From Dendrophyllia cribrosa (taxonomy: Eukaryota; Cnidaria; Anthozoa; Scleractinia; Dendrophylliidae): a stretch of 64,000 nucleotides of DNA. The translations under genes were made by a program, and so were the position numbers. Of the stretch, positions 35,281-46,610 are shown piece after piece (the stretch's first letter is position 1; every line of letters begins with the position of its first letter). The notes under the pieces were generated by a model. The model saw nothing but the letters and a program-made list of their open reading frames with translations. It was not told the origin of the DNA and did no database searches. The DNA lies in NCBI GenBank assembly GCA_024195265.1, contig JAJLRJ010000003.1, forward strand, positions 34,194,620 through 34,258,619, in the 5' to 3' direction.

Positions 35281-35469
35281 GTGTACCGCGAAAGTTGTTA
35301 TTAAGTAATGATCCGCATAAGAAGGATAGTGCTGAACGGCAATGTACGATGGAATGTCAACTTTTTTTCATTGTTACAACTAGTGATCTCATTGGCCAAG
35401 ACTCAACAACTGCTAAAAATATTTTGTTTAAATAACGCCGCTCTTTGCAAAATTACGTTTATAAGTTGC

Positions 35470-37100
35470 GTTTAGATAGATAGATAGATAATCTTTATTT
35501 AAACACGGTAAAAATTCGTCAGCTAAAAATCATTATAATACTAACACAAAGCAATAAACTAATATTAAAAAATATCTATATATGAAGAATTTAATAAATA
35601 ATAAAAAGCTGCTTTCCACGAATGCCGTGCCTTATAGTTCCTCTTTGAGAAGTCGTTTAAATTGCCCAAGGGACTCAGCTTTCCTTACATTATGAGAAAG
35701 GCTGTTCCAGAGCATGGCGCCACTATAACTGAAACTATTTTTATAATAGTTTGTGCGCGGCAATGGAACATTAAGTTTATCCTCAGAGTCCCTTAGGTTG
35801 TAACTAATTTCTCGCTTCTCAAATTTAGAACTTAGATAGTTTGGAGCCAACCCGTGTAGAGACCTATAAACCATCGTAGCTCTTTGAATTTGTTGCTGGC
35901 AAGCAAGATTTTTCCATCCTAGGAGTTCTAATAGATTACCAGCATCTACGTCATAGTCTGAATAGGTCAAAACACGGGCTGCTCTGTTTTGTAGCTTTTG
36001 TAGTTTATTCTGCAGAGTTATCCCACAGTTTCCCCAAACAATGTTGCAGTAGTCGAAGTGTGGCTGTATCAATGCTTGATAAATTAAGTATAAGGTCGCT
36101 TGAGGAACGAGGTGCCTAATTCGTTTCATGGCCCCAATACCAGAAGCGACTTTCTTTGTGACTTTCTCGATGTGGTCACTCCAGCCAAGTTTGTCATCAA
36201 TGGTCACCCCAAGTGATTTTGTGGTAGTGACCCGGTTAACTTGAAGATCTTTAATTGCAAGTGCTGGGGAATCCGTGAGAGTACTTAGCCTCTGTCTAGA
36301 TCCGATAAGCATAAATTCAGTTTTAGTCATATTTAGAGTGAGTTTGTTTGCTTTCAGCCAATTGTAAACGTTTTCTAAATCTTGGTTTAGATATAATTGA
36401 ATGTCGTCTGCATTATTACTTGCGTAAGTAAGGTGGGTATCGTCAGCATACATCCTCGGCTCGCAGTTTAAAAGACAATTTGGAAGATCGTTAATATATA
36501 ATAGAAATAGTAGTGGTCCTAGGATCGTTCCCTGGGGAACACCACAACTTAAAAGACAACTTTTTGAGAGCGATCCGTTAATAGAGCACATTTGGGTACG
36601 ATTCTCTAAATATGACTTAAACCATCGATGTGCATTACCATATATGCCATAATTGCTTAATTTTGATAAAAGTAGCCCGTGGTCAACTGTGTCAAAAGCC
36701 TTTTTTAGATCTAAGAAAACAACGGCATTGACATTACCACGATCGATATTATACGCCCAAGCGTCAGTGGCTTCAAGGAGAGCCGTGACAGTTGAGTGAA
36801 TAGTACGAAAACCTGATTGATATTTACAGATGATTTCGTTTTCATCTAGATAGGCATATAATTGATCATAGACGATTCTTTCAAAGACTTTGGCAACAAC
36901 TGAGATAACCGAAATTGGACGATAATTGTTTAGATCGTCCCGATCGCCCTGTTTAAAAAGTGGGGTAACCTTTGCGCATTTCCAATCATCTGGAAATATA
37001 CCTTGACTTATTGATTGGTTAAAAATATCACGGATAGGTATACAAATGAGATCAGCACATTCACGAATGAGCCTAGCAATATGTAGGAGGAACACTCAAT
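35470..37100 (-). mobile_element. 5'-truncated LINE retrotransposon (CR1/L2-like)
   Basis: On the minus strand the 3' end carries AATAAAGATT followed by a short (ATCT)n tail (35475-35500). The 5' end lacks the endonuclease domain; coding sequence begins just before reverse transcriptase. The RT frame is described separately. Confidence 0.85.
35632..37095 (-). CDS. LINE reverse transcriptase, open over 487 codons
   Basis: Non-LTR reverse transcriptase. Motifs in order: NNYRPISVISVVAKVFERI, catalytic FLDLKKAFDTVDHGLLL, GVPQGTILGPLLFLLYI, active-site YADDT, then LNMTKTEFMLIGSRQ and a thumb/C-terminal region ending AMLWNSLSHNVRKAESLGQF and a stop. The residues needed for catalysis appear present. 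The apurinic endonuclease that should precede RT is missing, so the copy is not autonomous. The intact frame suggests a fairly recent insertion. Its first methionine is simply the first one after truncation. Confidence 0.93.
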   Translation of the reverse strand: MFLLHIARLIRECADLICIPIRDIFNQSISQGIFPDDWKCAKVTPLFKQGDRDDLNNYRPISVISVVAKVFERIVYDQLYAYLDENEIICKYQSGFRTIHSTVTALLEATDAWAYNIDRGNVNAVVFLDLKKAFDTVDHGLLLSKLSNYGIYGNAHRWFKSYLENRTQMCSINGSLSKSCLLSCGVPQGTILGPLLFLLYINDLPNCLLNCEPRMYADDTHLTYASNNADDIQLYLNQDLENVYNWLKANKLTLNMTKTEFMLIGSRQRLSTLTDSPALAIKDLQVNRVTTTKSLGVTIDDKLGWSDHIEKVTKKVASGIGAMKRIRHLVPQATLYLIYQALIQPHFDYCNIVWGNCGITLQNKLQKLQNRAARVLTYSDYDVDAGNLLELLGWKNLACQQQIQRATMVYRSLHGLAPNYLSSKFEKREISYNLRDSEDKLNVPLPRTNYYKNSFSYSGAMLWNSLSHNVRKAESLGQFKRLLKEEL

Positions 37101-37195
37101 AAAAAATTTAAAAAAATAAAAATAAAAGAAAATGGGAGCGCGGGGAAAAAAAAATAAATAAAATAAAAAGTTAAGGTTCAAGGTGCATTTTGTCT

Positions 37196-38714
37196 ATTGA
37201 AACTTGCAGGCCATATAAATTGATGATTAATCTCGAGATTGTCAAATTTTAAAAAAAAATTATCTCGCGCTTTCCAAATTATCATCCAATTTGTAGGCGT
37301 AGACCAAATTAAATACAAAAATGGCAACAAGAGCAGCTGAACGCACGCTAATCAAATCCTTCTTTCTCGCAATCGGCCAAAGCAACCCCCTCACTTTTTC
37401 ACACACCATTTCAAATGGAATCAAACTACTATGAGATGAAACTGCATTCCCATCGCGCATCGTTTTCTTTAGATATTAGCCAGTTATGTCGATAGTATGT
37501 TTTTCACTGTATTTATAATCTCCAAAACTTCGTCCCTAAAAATTTCAAAAACGCTCTCATATTTCTTTTAAACTTTGTCCAGTTGAAGCCTATGGTCTAA
37601 TCAATAAGTCCACTAGCGGGTTTTACAAAAAATTCTCTTGATCTAGAGAAACTCCCCAATTTGTGAATTTCGGAGGATCCCCATTCCGTTGCCATGGAAG
37701 CACCGATGTAAACAAATCCTTTACTCCCATAAAGTTCAATGTATTGTGTGTTTGCATGCAAAGTGTCTTGACTTTTTATGCGCTACAACAAAAGATATGA
37801 CCCATTAAAATTGAAAGGGTGTGGACTTGAGAAATGGGTACGAGAAAATTAGTTTAATGAGATGGAAATCATATTTCTATCTCATTGAATAACAAAACAT
37901 CCCATGGTATCATGCTTCAATTCGTTCTAAAAAAACTGAATTAATTTTCTGCAATTCTGCACCTCACTCAACATGTCTCACATTTTGTTAGTGTAGCTCC
38001 AGTCACCGAGGTAGTTTCCTCCGCTTCAAAAGATCGCATCGAAAAAATCTTCACGTCGAGGGACGCGGAAAATCTTCTGCTAATTTTACGAGGTCGAGGC
38101 CGCTTAAAACGAAACCTCCAGCGAGCCGAGAAGTGTTTGCATCTTGTGGGCTGTTCTATCTGGCGTATCTGATTTGCATCGGGCATAATCAGTGAGCTCC
38201 GCAGGCGGAGGAAGTTTTATCTGAAAATGCAATGCCTTGAATATGAACTAAATATTAGAACTCATATCGAAGTTAATAGACGATACAGATTCCTCGATGT
38301 AAACGGACCTTTTTTAGGAATCAAACTTCCCCGCCACTAAACGGTTTTTCGTGAACCATGAAATTCAAGCTGAACGACCTGCCTGGGCAATGCACAACGG
38401 AAAGTGACAATGGGTCTTTAGTGATACGTGTCAACCGGTATTGCACCACTGAGAATTACCCCGAGCGACCTTCATTGACAATAGATCTCGACTCGACACA
38501 CATCGGCGTGTAAAGTCCAATAGGTCAAACATACAAGGCGTGTAAATATTTGCAATGACCGCAAGGTTGCTTAGTGAAATATAGGTTTAAACTAGAACCT
38601 CTACGAAATATCAACTGGTAAGGAGAAAGTATAATTCGGTCGCTATCGGATTAGCAAGAGTACGAGTAAAAGGGCCAGTCAACAATCTTTTTAAATGTCC
38701 CATGATTATATAAG
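37196..38714. other. Intergenic region without a recognisable gene
   Basis: No conserved ORF. At 37688-37701 GTTGCCATGGAAGC resembles an RFX X-box, about 2.9 kb from the ANKRD45 start. The rest is moderately AT-rich single-copy-looking DNA. Confidence 0.4.
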
Positions 38715-40270
38715 TCAAATCAAATCGAATCAAATCAAAGTTTATTAGCATCCCCATATACATACATGGTATTGCCTATTACACTAACAGATTAAACTAA
38801 ACTAAAATACAGTGATTGCAGTCCTTGCTAATAGAGTGTTTCGTCTCTCTGAAGCTTCATATATAAAGTGACCCAACTGTTTACATATGAAGGGGTCAAT
38901 GTGATTAAAAAAGAAATTAATTCTATCTGTATTTTGTAGATTCAAAAAACTTTTACAATGTTTGCTAATTTCATTGAATAGTGAATTTCTTAGGTCAGAA
39001 TATGAAACACAGTCGCAAAAGAAATGAATTTCGTCTTCAACGCCATTTGATAAGCAGCATTCGCAGTGCCCCAAATCTCTTGGAAGTTTTGGTTTTGCAT
39101 GTCTACCCGTTTCTATACGTAGGCAATGATTTCCTGTTCGAAACTTAGCCAGTGATCGTCTGTGTTTCATATTTTTTATTACGTCATAACAGTTACTAGA
39201 ACTTCCTGTGTCATTTGTGAATTTAGAATAAAAATTAAGCTTGATGTTTAATTGAACAAGCTTCATCTGATGTACCTTAGATTCTGATTCTATTTTCTTA
39301 ATAATTCTATTTAAGAAATATTTCATGGATTTTTGACTATTCTCCACGAAAAGAGAATTTGTATCTGATATACCTTGGAAAGTTTCTAAAATTTTGTTTA
39401 TTGAGGTCAAAAAACTCGAATTGTCATGTATTTAAGGTATTTGATATGGATAGGCACTGTTTTGCAATACTTTCCATGGGAAGGTCTTGAAGATGCATCC
39501 AGAATCGAAGCATATTTCGGAAAATTAGTGATTTCAAAGAAATTCTCCCAACTTCGTTTCGAGCAGCTACATTAGGTGCTCGTTTATTGAGACCAAGATT
39601 AAATTTAAAGAATTGTGAATGGATCCTCTCAACTGGGTCTTTTTCCCATTTTTCAAAATTAAGTGAGTCATAAGCTCCCCATATTTCAGAGTTATATAGT
39701 AATATAGGTGAAAAAAGCGCGTCAAATAGTCTATTACAACTTCTGATAGGCAGCTTAGAAAAATCCAAAAAAACGTTTTGTCGCAAAGATTGAACGTCTT
39801 GTTTTATCAACAGATTTCAATTTAGAGTTTGAAAAACTGCCATTACTAGAAATAGTGGAGCCCAGATATGTATAGTCTTGTACTATATCAATCTGTGGAT
39901 CATTTAAGACAAATGAATAATTCTGTAAAGTCGACTTTCTAGTTTTCTTTTTAAAAATGACAACTTTGTTTTTTTTTTGCATTTTCTGACATTATCCAAT
40001 CTTTACGGAATTGTTGCATAGAGTTAATTAATACATTTTTGGAGACCGCTGGCATTGGTAGAAATCAGTACTAAGTCATCAGCATAAAATAAAGAATTTA
40101 GCGAAGAGCCGTTAGGGAGAGTAATTGGGTCTAGTCCATCGGTGATTTGCAATATCAAAGATTGAACAACAGTGGGGACAAAATACATCCCTGACGCACC
40201 CCTCTGTTATATTTGAAGTATGCAGATCCCATATTATTGCATATTATATTCAACACCAAGAACAAGTTTC
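38715..40270 (-). pseudogene. Second LINE, 5'-truncated and frameshifted
   Basis: Reads on the minus strand. RT fragment near 40250-40040 with GVRQGCILSPLLFN and LFYADDLVLIS. Then TRKSTLQNYSFVLNDPQI and DYTYLGSTIS (39755-39982), then FDALFSPILLYNSEIWGAYD and RAPNVAARNEVGR (39424-39810). The C-terminal 202-codon frame (38802-39410) includes LAKFRTGNHCLRIETGRH and a Cys/His-rich ECCLSNGVEDEIHFFCDC. The frames are out of register with each other. The 3' tail is a TTTGATTTGATTCGATTTGA-like repeat at 38717-38740. This is a different LINE family from that at 35-37 kb. Confidence 0.85.
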
Positions 40271-40334
40271 CCTTAATTTTTTAAACATAGAATTGATAAA
40301 CCTGTGTGAAGTTTCATTGCTTGCATTTTTATAG

Positions 40335-40870
40335 TTTTACAGTAGGAACAATTGGTAACTGACGACTTTAAAACCTTATCAATGAAAAGTGATAGATATA
40401 CCACTGGTTGTCAAAGATTTTAATACGAGCGACTAAAAATAATAAAAGCATTTGAAATTGACAATGGTTTATTGTTTTTCTTTAGCTGTTTATAGCGCTT
40501 GTCATGCGAGCGCTAGCGAGGATGCATGACGCGCGGAATAGGTTGGTGACGCCACGGCATATTCTCTGCCCACGGGCTGCGATGTGAATAAACTATCTAT
40601 CTATCGAGTACAAACAGCATATCCTCTAAGCTCTTATTATTGTGTAACTAACCAAGTTTAAGCGCTTGCTTAGATGCAGATTTTTAACGGACCAGTAGCT
40701 TTTAACATAGTTCTTAATCTACAGTCAGTATAGTTTTATCATCAATTTGAATTTATATCATTATTTTGTAACTATTTCGCTGAAAAGCCTCGTTGGGGAA
40801 GTAAAATAAAGTATGTATATATATGTATGTAATTTGTCCTCGAATTTTGCTATCTGAAATTTCCATGGTA
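40335..40870. repeat. Dispersed repeat, copy 1 (pair with 46611-46875), interrupted
   Basis: Shares GGAACAATTGGTAACTGACG, GTGATAGATATAC, TTGTTTATTG and GACGCGCGGAATA-type motifs with 46611-46875. After about 40590 an inserted segment ends AATAAAGTATGTATATATATG, like a LINE 3' end, before the shared CGAATTTTGC motif resumes near 40843. Confidence 0.65.
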
Positions 40871-41164
40871 CTTAACAATTAGATTATGAGCTCGAGATTT
40901 CTATCACGCATAGAAATCAAGAGCGAATAATTTAATTCCTTTAGTATAAATCAGGAGCCTATAACAGGCTCCTGTATAAATCTACTAGACGTTCAAAACT
41001 TAACAAGACAGGCTCGCGTTTTTATTGAATAATGATATAAATAAAAGTACAACTGCACACTGACAACCGCACACACTCACTTTCTACAACATGTTAGAGT
41101 AGTGAGAAGCGTAGCCAATAAGAGAACAGCATTCGTGATAGAACACTGGTATATTTATACTTAA

Positions 41165-41574
41165 GGGGATGGTTTCACGGTTCGGCGCATGTGCACAGAT
41201 TAAAATGCTTTATTCGCTTACTTACCAATTTTGTCGGTTAAAAAACCACTCACATTTACTTCAATAATCACATACTTTTATTAGTCCAAACAAGGCGAAG
41301 GGTGACCAAAATTCACAGAAAATTTCAACGGAATACACCGACAAAGTCAACACTGAATAAACCCTTTGACCCCAAGGATTTATTCTACGCTCTGGAGCTT
41401 TTCATGGCGTACATGGGTATGTATAATCATCTATTCAATCAGCTGACTGACCGTGACATTTTTACGGGCAAATTTCCCGCCAGAGTTATCTATTCGCTTC
41501 CGATTGGTCTAAACAATGAAATTAAATGGATTACGTCATAGCTTGCACATGCGCCGAACCGTGAAACACTCCCT
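41165..41574. mobile_element. Non-autonomous element bounded by TTAA
   Basis: Ends are GGGGATGGTTTCACGG and CCGTGAAACACTCCCT, with the next inner block CGGCGCATGTGCA and TGCACATGCGCCG. TTAA lies at 41161-41164 and 41575-41578. A short internal ORF shows no family motif. Confidence 0.82.
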
Positions 41575-41579
41575 TTAAA

Positions 41580-41625
41580 TCAAGAGACTATCACGCAAGT
41601 GACTATCATGATAGTCTCTTGACTA
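41580..41625. repeat. Hairpin with AAGAGACTATCA/TGATAGTCTCTT
   Basis: A compact inverted repeat of about 16 bp arms immediately right of the TTAA element. Confidence 0.6.
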
Positions 41626-42132
41626 AAATACAAATATAGCAAATGTACAAATACGTGCCCATAAACATGCATAAAGTTCAACGTTTTCTTTATTAGTCAA
41701 ATTTCCTAGCACCTTGCAGTTGAAATAAGTTATTGGCCGATCTCTAGGGACAATTAAGCCCACCTCATTTGGCTGGGAAGGTTTACATAATAATGCAGTT
41801 AGCGTGCGTGCACGCAGTTAGCGTGCGGGCAATATTCGCGTGCGTTCAATTTATTATTAAAACATGTAAACTGGCTGGCCCAGCATCACTAGCTAATACA
41901 CTCAACTTCGTTCCCTGGGCTTCTCCCTTTTTTGTGGAGACCAATACGCAAAAGTAATACCTCCAGCGGTTCGCCGAAATTTACCCAAAAACAAATCGGA
42001 TGGCTCTCTAAAAGAACGGTTGTAGATAGGCAACACTTTGGTCGCCATGCCCAAGTGACTAGCACAAATAACTTTCTGAGCGTGAACAAACCAAAACAGT
42101 TTAAATCGTGTACATTATATTTCATCTTCATC

Positions 42133-43449
42133 TTAGCAAGTGAGGCGATCCACTTTGGTTCGCCGATCGTTAAAGTTCTTGTTACGAAACTGGGCTATTA
42201 CCCACGATTGAAAACTTCCACCTCCAAGTACAACTAAGCGTTTCGCAGACGCAAGAATATTCATCTCTACAATAGCCACAGCGCCTCGATCAGCTAGCTG
42301 AAATTCTGAAGGCTGAAAGATAATAGGCTTTAAGGGAAGTAAAATCTCCATTAGTGACTTGTCATGTTCACGCGCGGACTTTACTGCTGGATTACCTGAA
42401 CCAAACTCTGCGAAATCATAGGCCACAAAAACAGGGATAGGACTAACAAAACTTTGTCTGCGAGCAATCATGATTGAATGAACATGCGTCTTCAAGTTTG
42501 ATATACATTCTTTTATCATAGAAAGACTTCTTCCTGTGCGTAACATCCATCCTGTGCGAATGTGCACGGAGACAAAGGACGAATCAAGATTTTTTGCAAC
42601 GAAATCTTGCGCAATATGAAGTAGTTTGGAACTAAAGTAACCGCTAATATTGTAATAAGACAGAACGTTTCCTTGGCGTACAACTGACTTAATATCAAAC
42701 TGAGCCCTTTGCATGTTTGGGTTTTTCTCGTCGCTATTTCCCTTCCATTTAAAGATTCCAACACATGGTAGCCCCTTGGCAACCTCATTTTCAAACCTCT
42801 GAACTGAATTGAGAGCAAAAACATTCATACAGATTGTTGTTCCAACCTTGAAACCTTTAAATATGTACTCGTGGCGATCGCTGCAAGGAAAAAATGGTGT
42901 GACTAGGCTGTAGTTTGTAGTGGCGTGTAGCTCTGAATAATCAAAATACACCAACACGTCGAGTCGTCCTCTGCAGACATCTTGAAACCCTTCCCAACTT
43001 ATCAATGTTCCGTGACCATACGAACGAAGCGTGTTATTCAGTGCGGTCAGGTTGTAATAAAGAGCGAGGGTTTCCTCGCGGCTGGTCGCTTCTCCCTTAA
43101 AATACGAATTCTTCACAAATGGAACGACAACTTGGCGTCCCCCATAAGCAGCGAGGGCTGTGAGGTGAAGAAGATTATTCGATGCCATCGTTAGCTGTTC
43201 CCACCACTCGAATGCAAAAATAATCTTTCCTTGTCGTGCGGTATTCTCAAACTTGAATAGCTTGTTGCTTTCCAATTCTACATGCCACGCATAAATGATG
43301 CAGACGGCTGCCAATGAAACTCCACCTATTAAAAATAAAAGTACTTTGAACAAAGTTCGATTCGCAGATGGAGGCACGCAGAACAAGGACGCCATTTTAA
43401 TTACAGTTGACTTTCCGCCTTGACTGTATGACCTCAGAAAACGAAACAC
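42133..43449 (-). CDS. Type II membrane protein, O-fucosyltransferase-like, intronless
   Basis: 438 aa from the first ATG, or 420 aa from 43395 (MASLFCVPPSANRTLF), which gives a shorter cytoplasmic tail and may be the real start. A membrane segment (KVLLFLIGGVSLAAVCIIYA, about residues 34-56) is followed by a lumenal domain, fitting a Golgi or ER type II enzyme. FEWWEQLTMASNNLLHLTAL, VSVHIRTGW and VLGGGSFQSWVIAQF resemble the GDP-fucose-binding motifs of protein O-fucosyltransferase-like GT-B enzymes; the donor and acceptor are unknown. Sequons include NLT, NYS and NIS. A candidate poly(A) signal lies at 41850-41855. The hAT relic at 43473 ends 16 bp upstream of the first ATG. Family assignment is moderate; a membrane glycosyltransferase of another clan is the alternative. 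Confidence 0.75.
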   Translation of the reverse strand: MFRFLRSYSQGGKSTVIKMASLFCVPPSANRTLFKVLLFLIGGVSLAAVCIIYAWHVELESNKLFKFENTARQGKIIFAFEWWEQLTMASNNLLHLTALAAYGGRQVVVPFVKNSYFKGEATSREETLALYYNLTALNNTLRSYGHGTLISWEGFQDVCRGRLDVLVYFDYSELHATTNYSLVTPFFPCSDRHEYIFKGFKVGTTICMNVFALNSVQRFENEVAKGLPCVGIFKWKGNSDEKNPNMQRAQFDIKSVVRQGNVLSYYNISGYFSSKLLHIAQDFVAKNLDSSFVSVHIRTGWMLRTGRSLSMIKECISNLKTHVHSIMIARRQSFVSPIPVFVAYDFAEFGSGNPAVKSAREHDKSLMEILLPLKPIIFQPSEFQLADRGAVAIVEMNILASAKRLVVLGGGSFQSWVIAQFRNKNFNDRRTKVDRLTC

Positions 43450-43699
43450 AAAAAGCTTTAAGTGGCTTTAAAAATAGGCGTATGGGCACCTTTGGACTTG
43501 GGGGTTGGGGGGGGGGCGATGACCGTCTTGCCCGAAAAATTTACACAATGCCCGAATGCGTGGGTGTTGAAATCAAGATACAAAAGCTTACAAACGCACT
43601 CAAATTGCATGAAAAAGAACAAAACATTTACAATTCTTACGTCTAACGCAACAGTTATAATTCCAAAAATACTCTATGACAAATAGAATCAGAAACTTA

Positions 43700-45790
43700 T
43701 TAAGAGAAAAAGTTATTTCTTCCGTGGCGTTGTCCGAAAATGTTTATTATCATGTCCATACTGTTGACAATGACTTTATTGCCATAGTAGCGCTCAATAC
43801 AGACGATAGCAAGACTATTTAGTCTATTTTGTTCCATCGTGCTCCGAAGATAAGATTTTAAGCGCCGGAGTCCGCTGAATGAGCGCTCCGCTGAGCATGA
43901 TGTTGCGGGGATGACGGCCAAAATGGATGCAACCTTCGAGAACTCTTGGGTCATTTCATAAAGGCTGACTTCTGCAGCTGTTTATATTGATTTCTCCACG
44001 TGTGCGGTCTTGAATTGAATGATCGAACAGGCGTTGGTCTGCCTGCAGTAGCTCCTTGTCGAGGATATAGTACCTGGCAACCAGGTCAAAGCTATCACTG
44101 GTGCACGAATCATTTCGGGTGATGTCACCCAACGCACAAAGAACATCTTCACCAAGGGTTAAAATCTACGCTCCTTCGTAAATCGTTTACTAAATTCTTC
44201 AAACGCCACGTTGCTATCATAGAGAAGTATGGCACTACACTACCGAGATGAGACTAGCAATCCAGAATTGAGTGACACCGCCGTATCCTTTGTTATTTTT
44301 AATCCTTTATGTGGAAATGTGGAAATTGCAAATATTGTTTGCTAGAGTTGCAAAATAACATACAATTAAACATTTTGATGCTTTTGGTAGCATTTTACAT
44401 GTTATTTCACTGAGAAAAGGTAAAAAACACGCATTTTTATTCAAAAATGGCTTGACCACATGTTACTTATGACGTCATATCTCGTTTCCATAGCAACCGG
44501 TTGTCGCCAAACTTCACCAAAATGTGTCTCAAGGATAAATGAACAGCTACTAAAAACAGCATATGCTAAACTTAAATGGTCTTAAAAATACTGGAGAAAA
44601 AGTTAAGGGGGTGGCAACCACCAGTCCCCCTTGTACGACCGAGGGTTAACGTACTAAATTTAGGCTTTGGTTACTTTTAGGGGTGTCGCGCTATATAACG
44701 ACAACAACTGTATTTAGCGCGCGCTAAAAACCACTAATTTAATGGCGTTACCATTCGTCAGCAAAATTACAATTTTATAAAAAGCAGAAAAAAAAAATTT
44801 TGTCTGTTTAGAACTGACCATGTAAAAGAACGAAATGTCACTCGCAAGTTGCTCACTTTACCATGCTATCGTCGATTCAAGCGAGAAAACTGCATTTACG
44901 AATAAAAAATATTAATTTTTTCTTCATTTTTTTTCCTAGCTGCATGACGAATGATGGCGCATAATAACGCAATTAAATTCGTGGTTTTTAGCGCGCGCAA
45001 ATACAGTTGTTTTTCGCTATATAGCGCGACACCCCTAAAAGTAACCAAAGCCTAAATTTATTTTGCGTTGTTTTCCTTACTAATATGTCTTGTCAGTAAC
45101 TGTGCTCACACTGTGGGTGGTTCCTCCTAAAATGTTCTGCAATTGGTATAGGATTTGATGTTTAGAAGCCACATTTATTTGAAGTCTGTCCCCTTTGAAA
45201 TGGTCATTTCCACTAAACCGACTCACTATTTCGGCCAGGACCTTATCCAGAGACTGGAGGTGAAAAAGATGTTAAAACGATGGCAATCCTCTGGTTTCGA
45301 TGGCGGAGGAGCAGCACTGACGTTTTGGTCTTCCCCGACTAACGCGAGGAAGCGTGTTGAGGGTTGTCGTCGTGGCACACGAGCATCGCGGAATGAAAAA
45401 TCGATATCCGATTCAGCAATCCATGATTTTATCCACTGATACATTCACACAGTTCCGACACTGAGGTGAAGCTCTCCTCATTTCGGCAGCTTCGTAGGAT
45501 CGCTAAGATCAAATTGGCCTTCTGCCTCGCCGTGATAACATCCACAGTCTTTCCCTGAAGGTAAGCACTCAGGCTGCTCGTATTTGATAAAATAATCTTT
45601 AAAACACACAGACCGAGGACGTACTGAAAATCACAAATTCCATGCAGAAGTGGACGACTTTCCGAGTATGTCCTTGTCGGTGGATAATACTAACAATGCC
45701 TTCACTATTTGACGAGTTGCTGGTCGACGGTTTTCACCGCTTTCCAACGACATGACCATCTTGTTACACTTTGAGACTTTTTAAAATGTC
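43700..45790 (-). pseudogene. hAT transposase, degenerate, minus strand
   Basis: From 45790 downwards: SSTSAWNL-type fragments, then SDIDFSFRDARVPRRQPSTR and ALVGEDQNVSAAPPPS (45226-45444), typical of the middle of ZMYM1-like hAT proteins. After an interruption (about 44235-45100) sequence resumes near 44160-43960. The C-terminal dimerisation block ATSCSAERSFSGLRRLKSYL and MEQNRLNSLAIVCIE is at 43700-43954. Stops and frame changes occur throughout. Its TIR and target-site length differ from the 15 kb hAT, so it belongs to another subfamily. Confidence 0.8.
44657..45058. mobile_element. Tc1/mariner-like MITE nested in the hAT relic
   Basis: Long inverted ends AATTTAGGCTTTGGTTACTT and AAGTAACCAAAGCCTAAATT flanked by TA. 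The pairing continues inward through AGGGGTGTCGCGCTATATA and TAGCGCGCGC. No coding capacity. Confidence 0.88.
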
Positions 45791-46299
45791 TTAAAATTAA
45801 AATGTCTTAAGCAAACTACCTTGATCAGTTTCAATGTCTCCAAACATTGAGTGTACGTTAGCGCTAGCCTCTAGAAAATTGTACGGCTCTGGATTGTGCC
45901 TAGAGTATTTCGCAATGGTTCCATTGTTGTTTGGTTTCTCTTGGTGTGAGTGTGGTTTTTTTTTTTTCAGTTTTCTTCCAAGTGCTGTTGCCCGAATCAT
46001 AAGCGTTTCGCCCGAAAATTTTTACAATTTCCGAAACCGCCCCCCAGCCCGTACGCCTATGGCTTTAAATATATTCAAAATGTGGTGAGAACATCAGTGA
46101 CCGACTTGCTTGCGGATCGATGGCCAGGGCAAAATAGAATCTATTTGTTTTATCAGAAACCCATAAGTGAAAATTATGGGTTTCTGGTTTTATACAATCA
46201 GGCCAGTAGGAACGAATTTGCAAGTGAGAGGGCACGATCGACTGTTGTCGGCCGAGACCCCTTCAATATCTTCGACGGTTAAGTGGCAGTCTTCTTTTT

Positions 46300-46365
46300 T
46301 TTAATTTTCACCCGACAAGTGGGGGGGGGGGGGGCACGGGCCTACCCCCCCCCCCCCCCTTACTC
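46300..46365 (+). repeat. Poly-G then poly-C tract
   Basis: A run of about 14 G (46321-46334) is followed by about 15 C (46346-46360). Single-base runs like this recur across the window. Confidence 0.9.
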
Positions 46366-46610
46366 CTACGGACCTGACAATAACAAGGAAGAAAAACTAG
46401 CCTCGTAAACACCCGACTGTAATCAGATCATGACTTTACAATTTTTCATTTATTATTTGCTATTGTTTTCATTTATTTAATCAAGTGTCACGCATCAGGC
46501 TTGTCATTGTCTAGCATATTCATGTTCCAAAAGTCCTTATCGATCCTTATGCACGTCAAGAAAAAAGTAATTTGTTTGTAGCAAAGCTTCGAATGCATGC
46601 ATTGTGTAGG

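Larger units (their letters stand above)
35290..37195. repeat. Dispersed repeat split by LINE insertion
   Basis: 35290-35411 matches the repeat at 11660-11775, and 37163-37195 (GTTAAGGTTCAAGGTGC) continues it. The LINE below lies between the halves. The 11.6 kb copy provides the uninterrupted sequence. Confidence 0.7.
43473..46061 (-). mobile_element. hAT transposon relic with perfect 8-bp TSD
   Basis: Ends are AATAGGCGTATGGGCACC and GCCCGTACGCCTATG. The 8-bp direct repeat GCTTTAAA lies at 43465-43472 and 46062-46069. Inside each end is the subterminal motif GCCCGAAAA(A)TTTTACA. A broken transposase on the minus strand and at least one nested MITE lie inside. Confidence 0.88.

Noticed and set aside
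40060..40090. CTGATGA on the minus strand
   Set aside because: It encodes the YADD motif of LINE reverse transcriptase, not a ribozyme.
41302..41541. 79-codon ORF as a real gene
   Set aside because: It lies wholly inside a TTAA-bounded non-autonomous element and shows no family motif.
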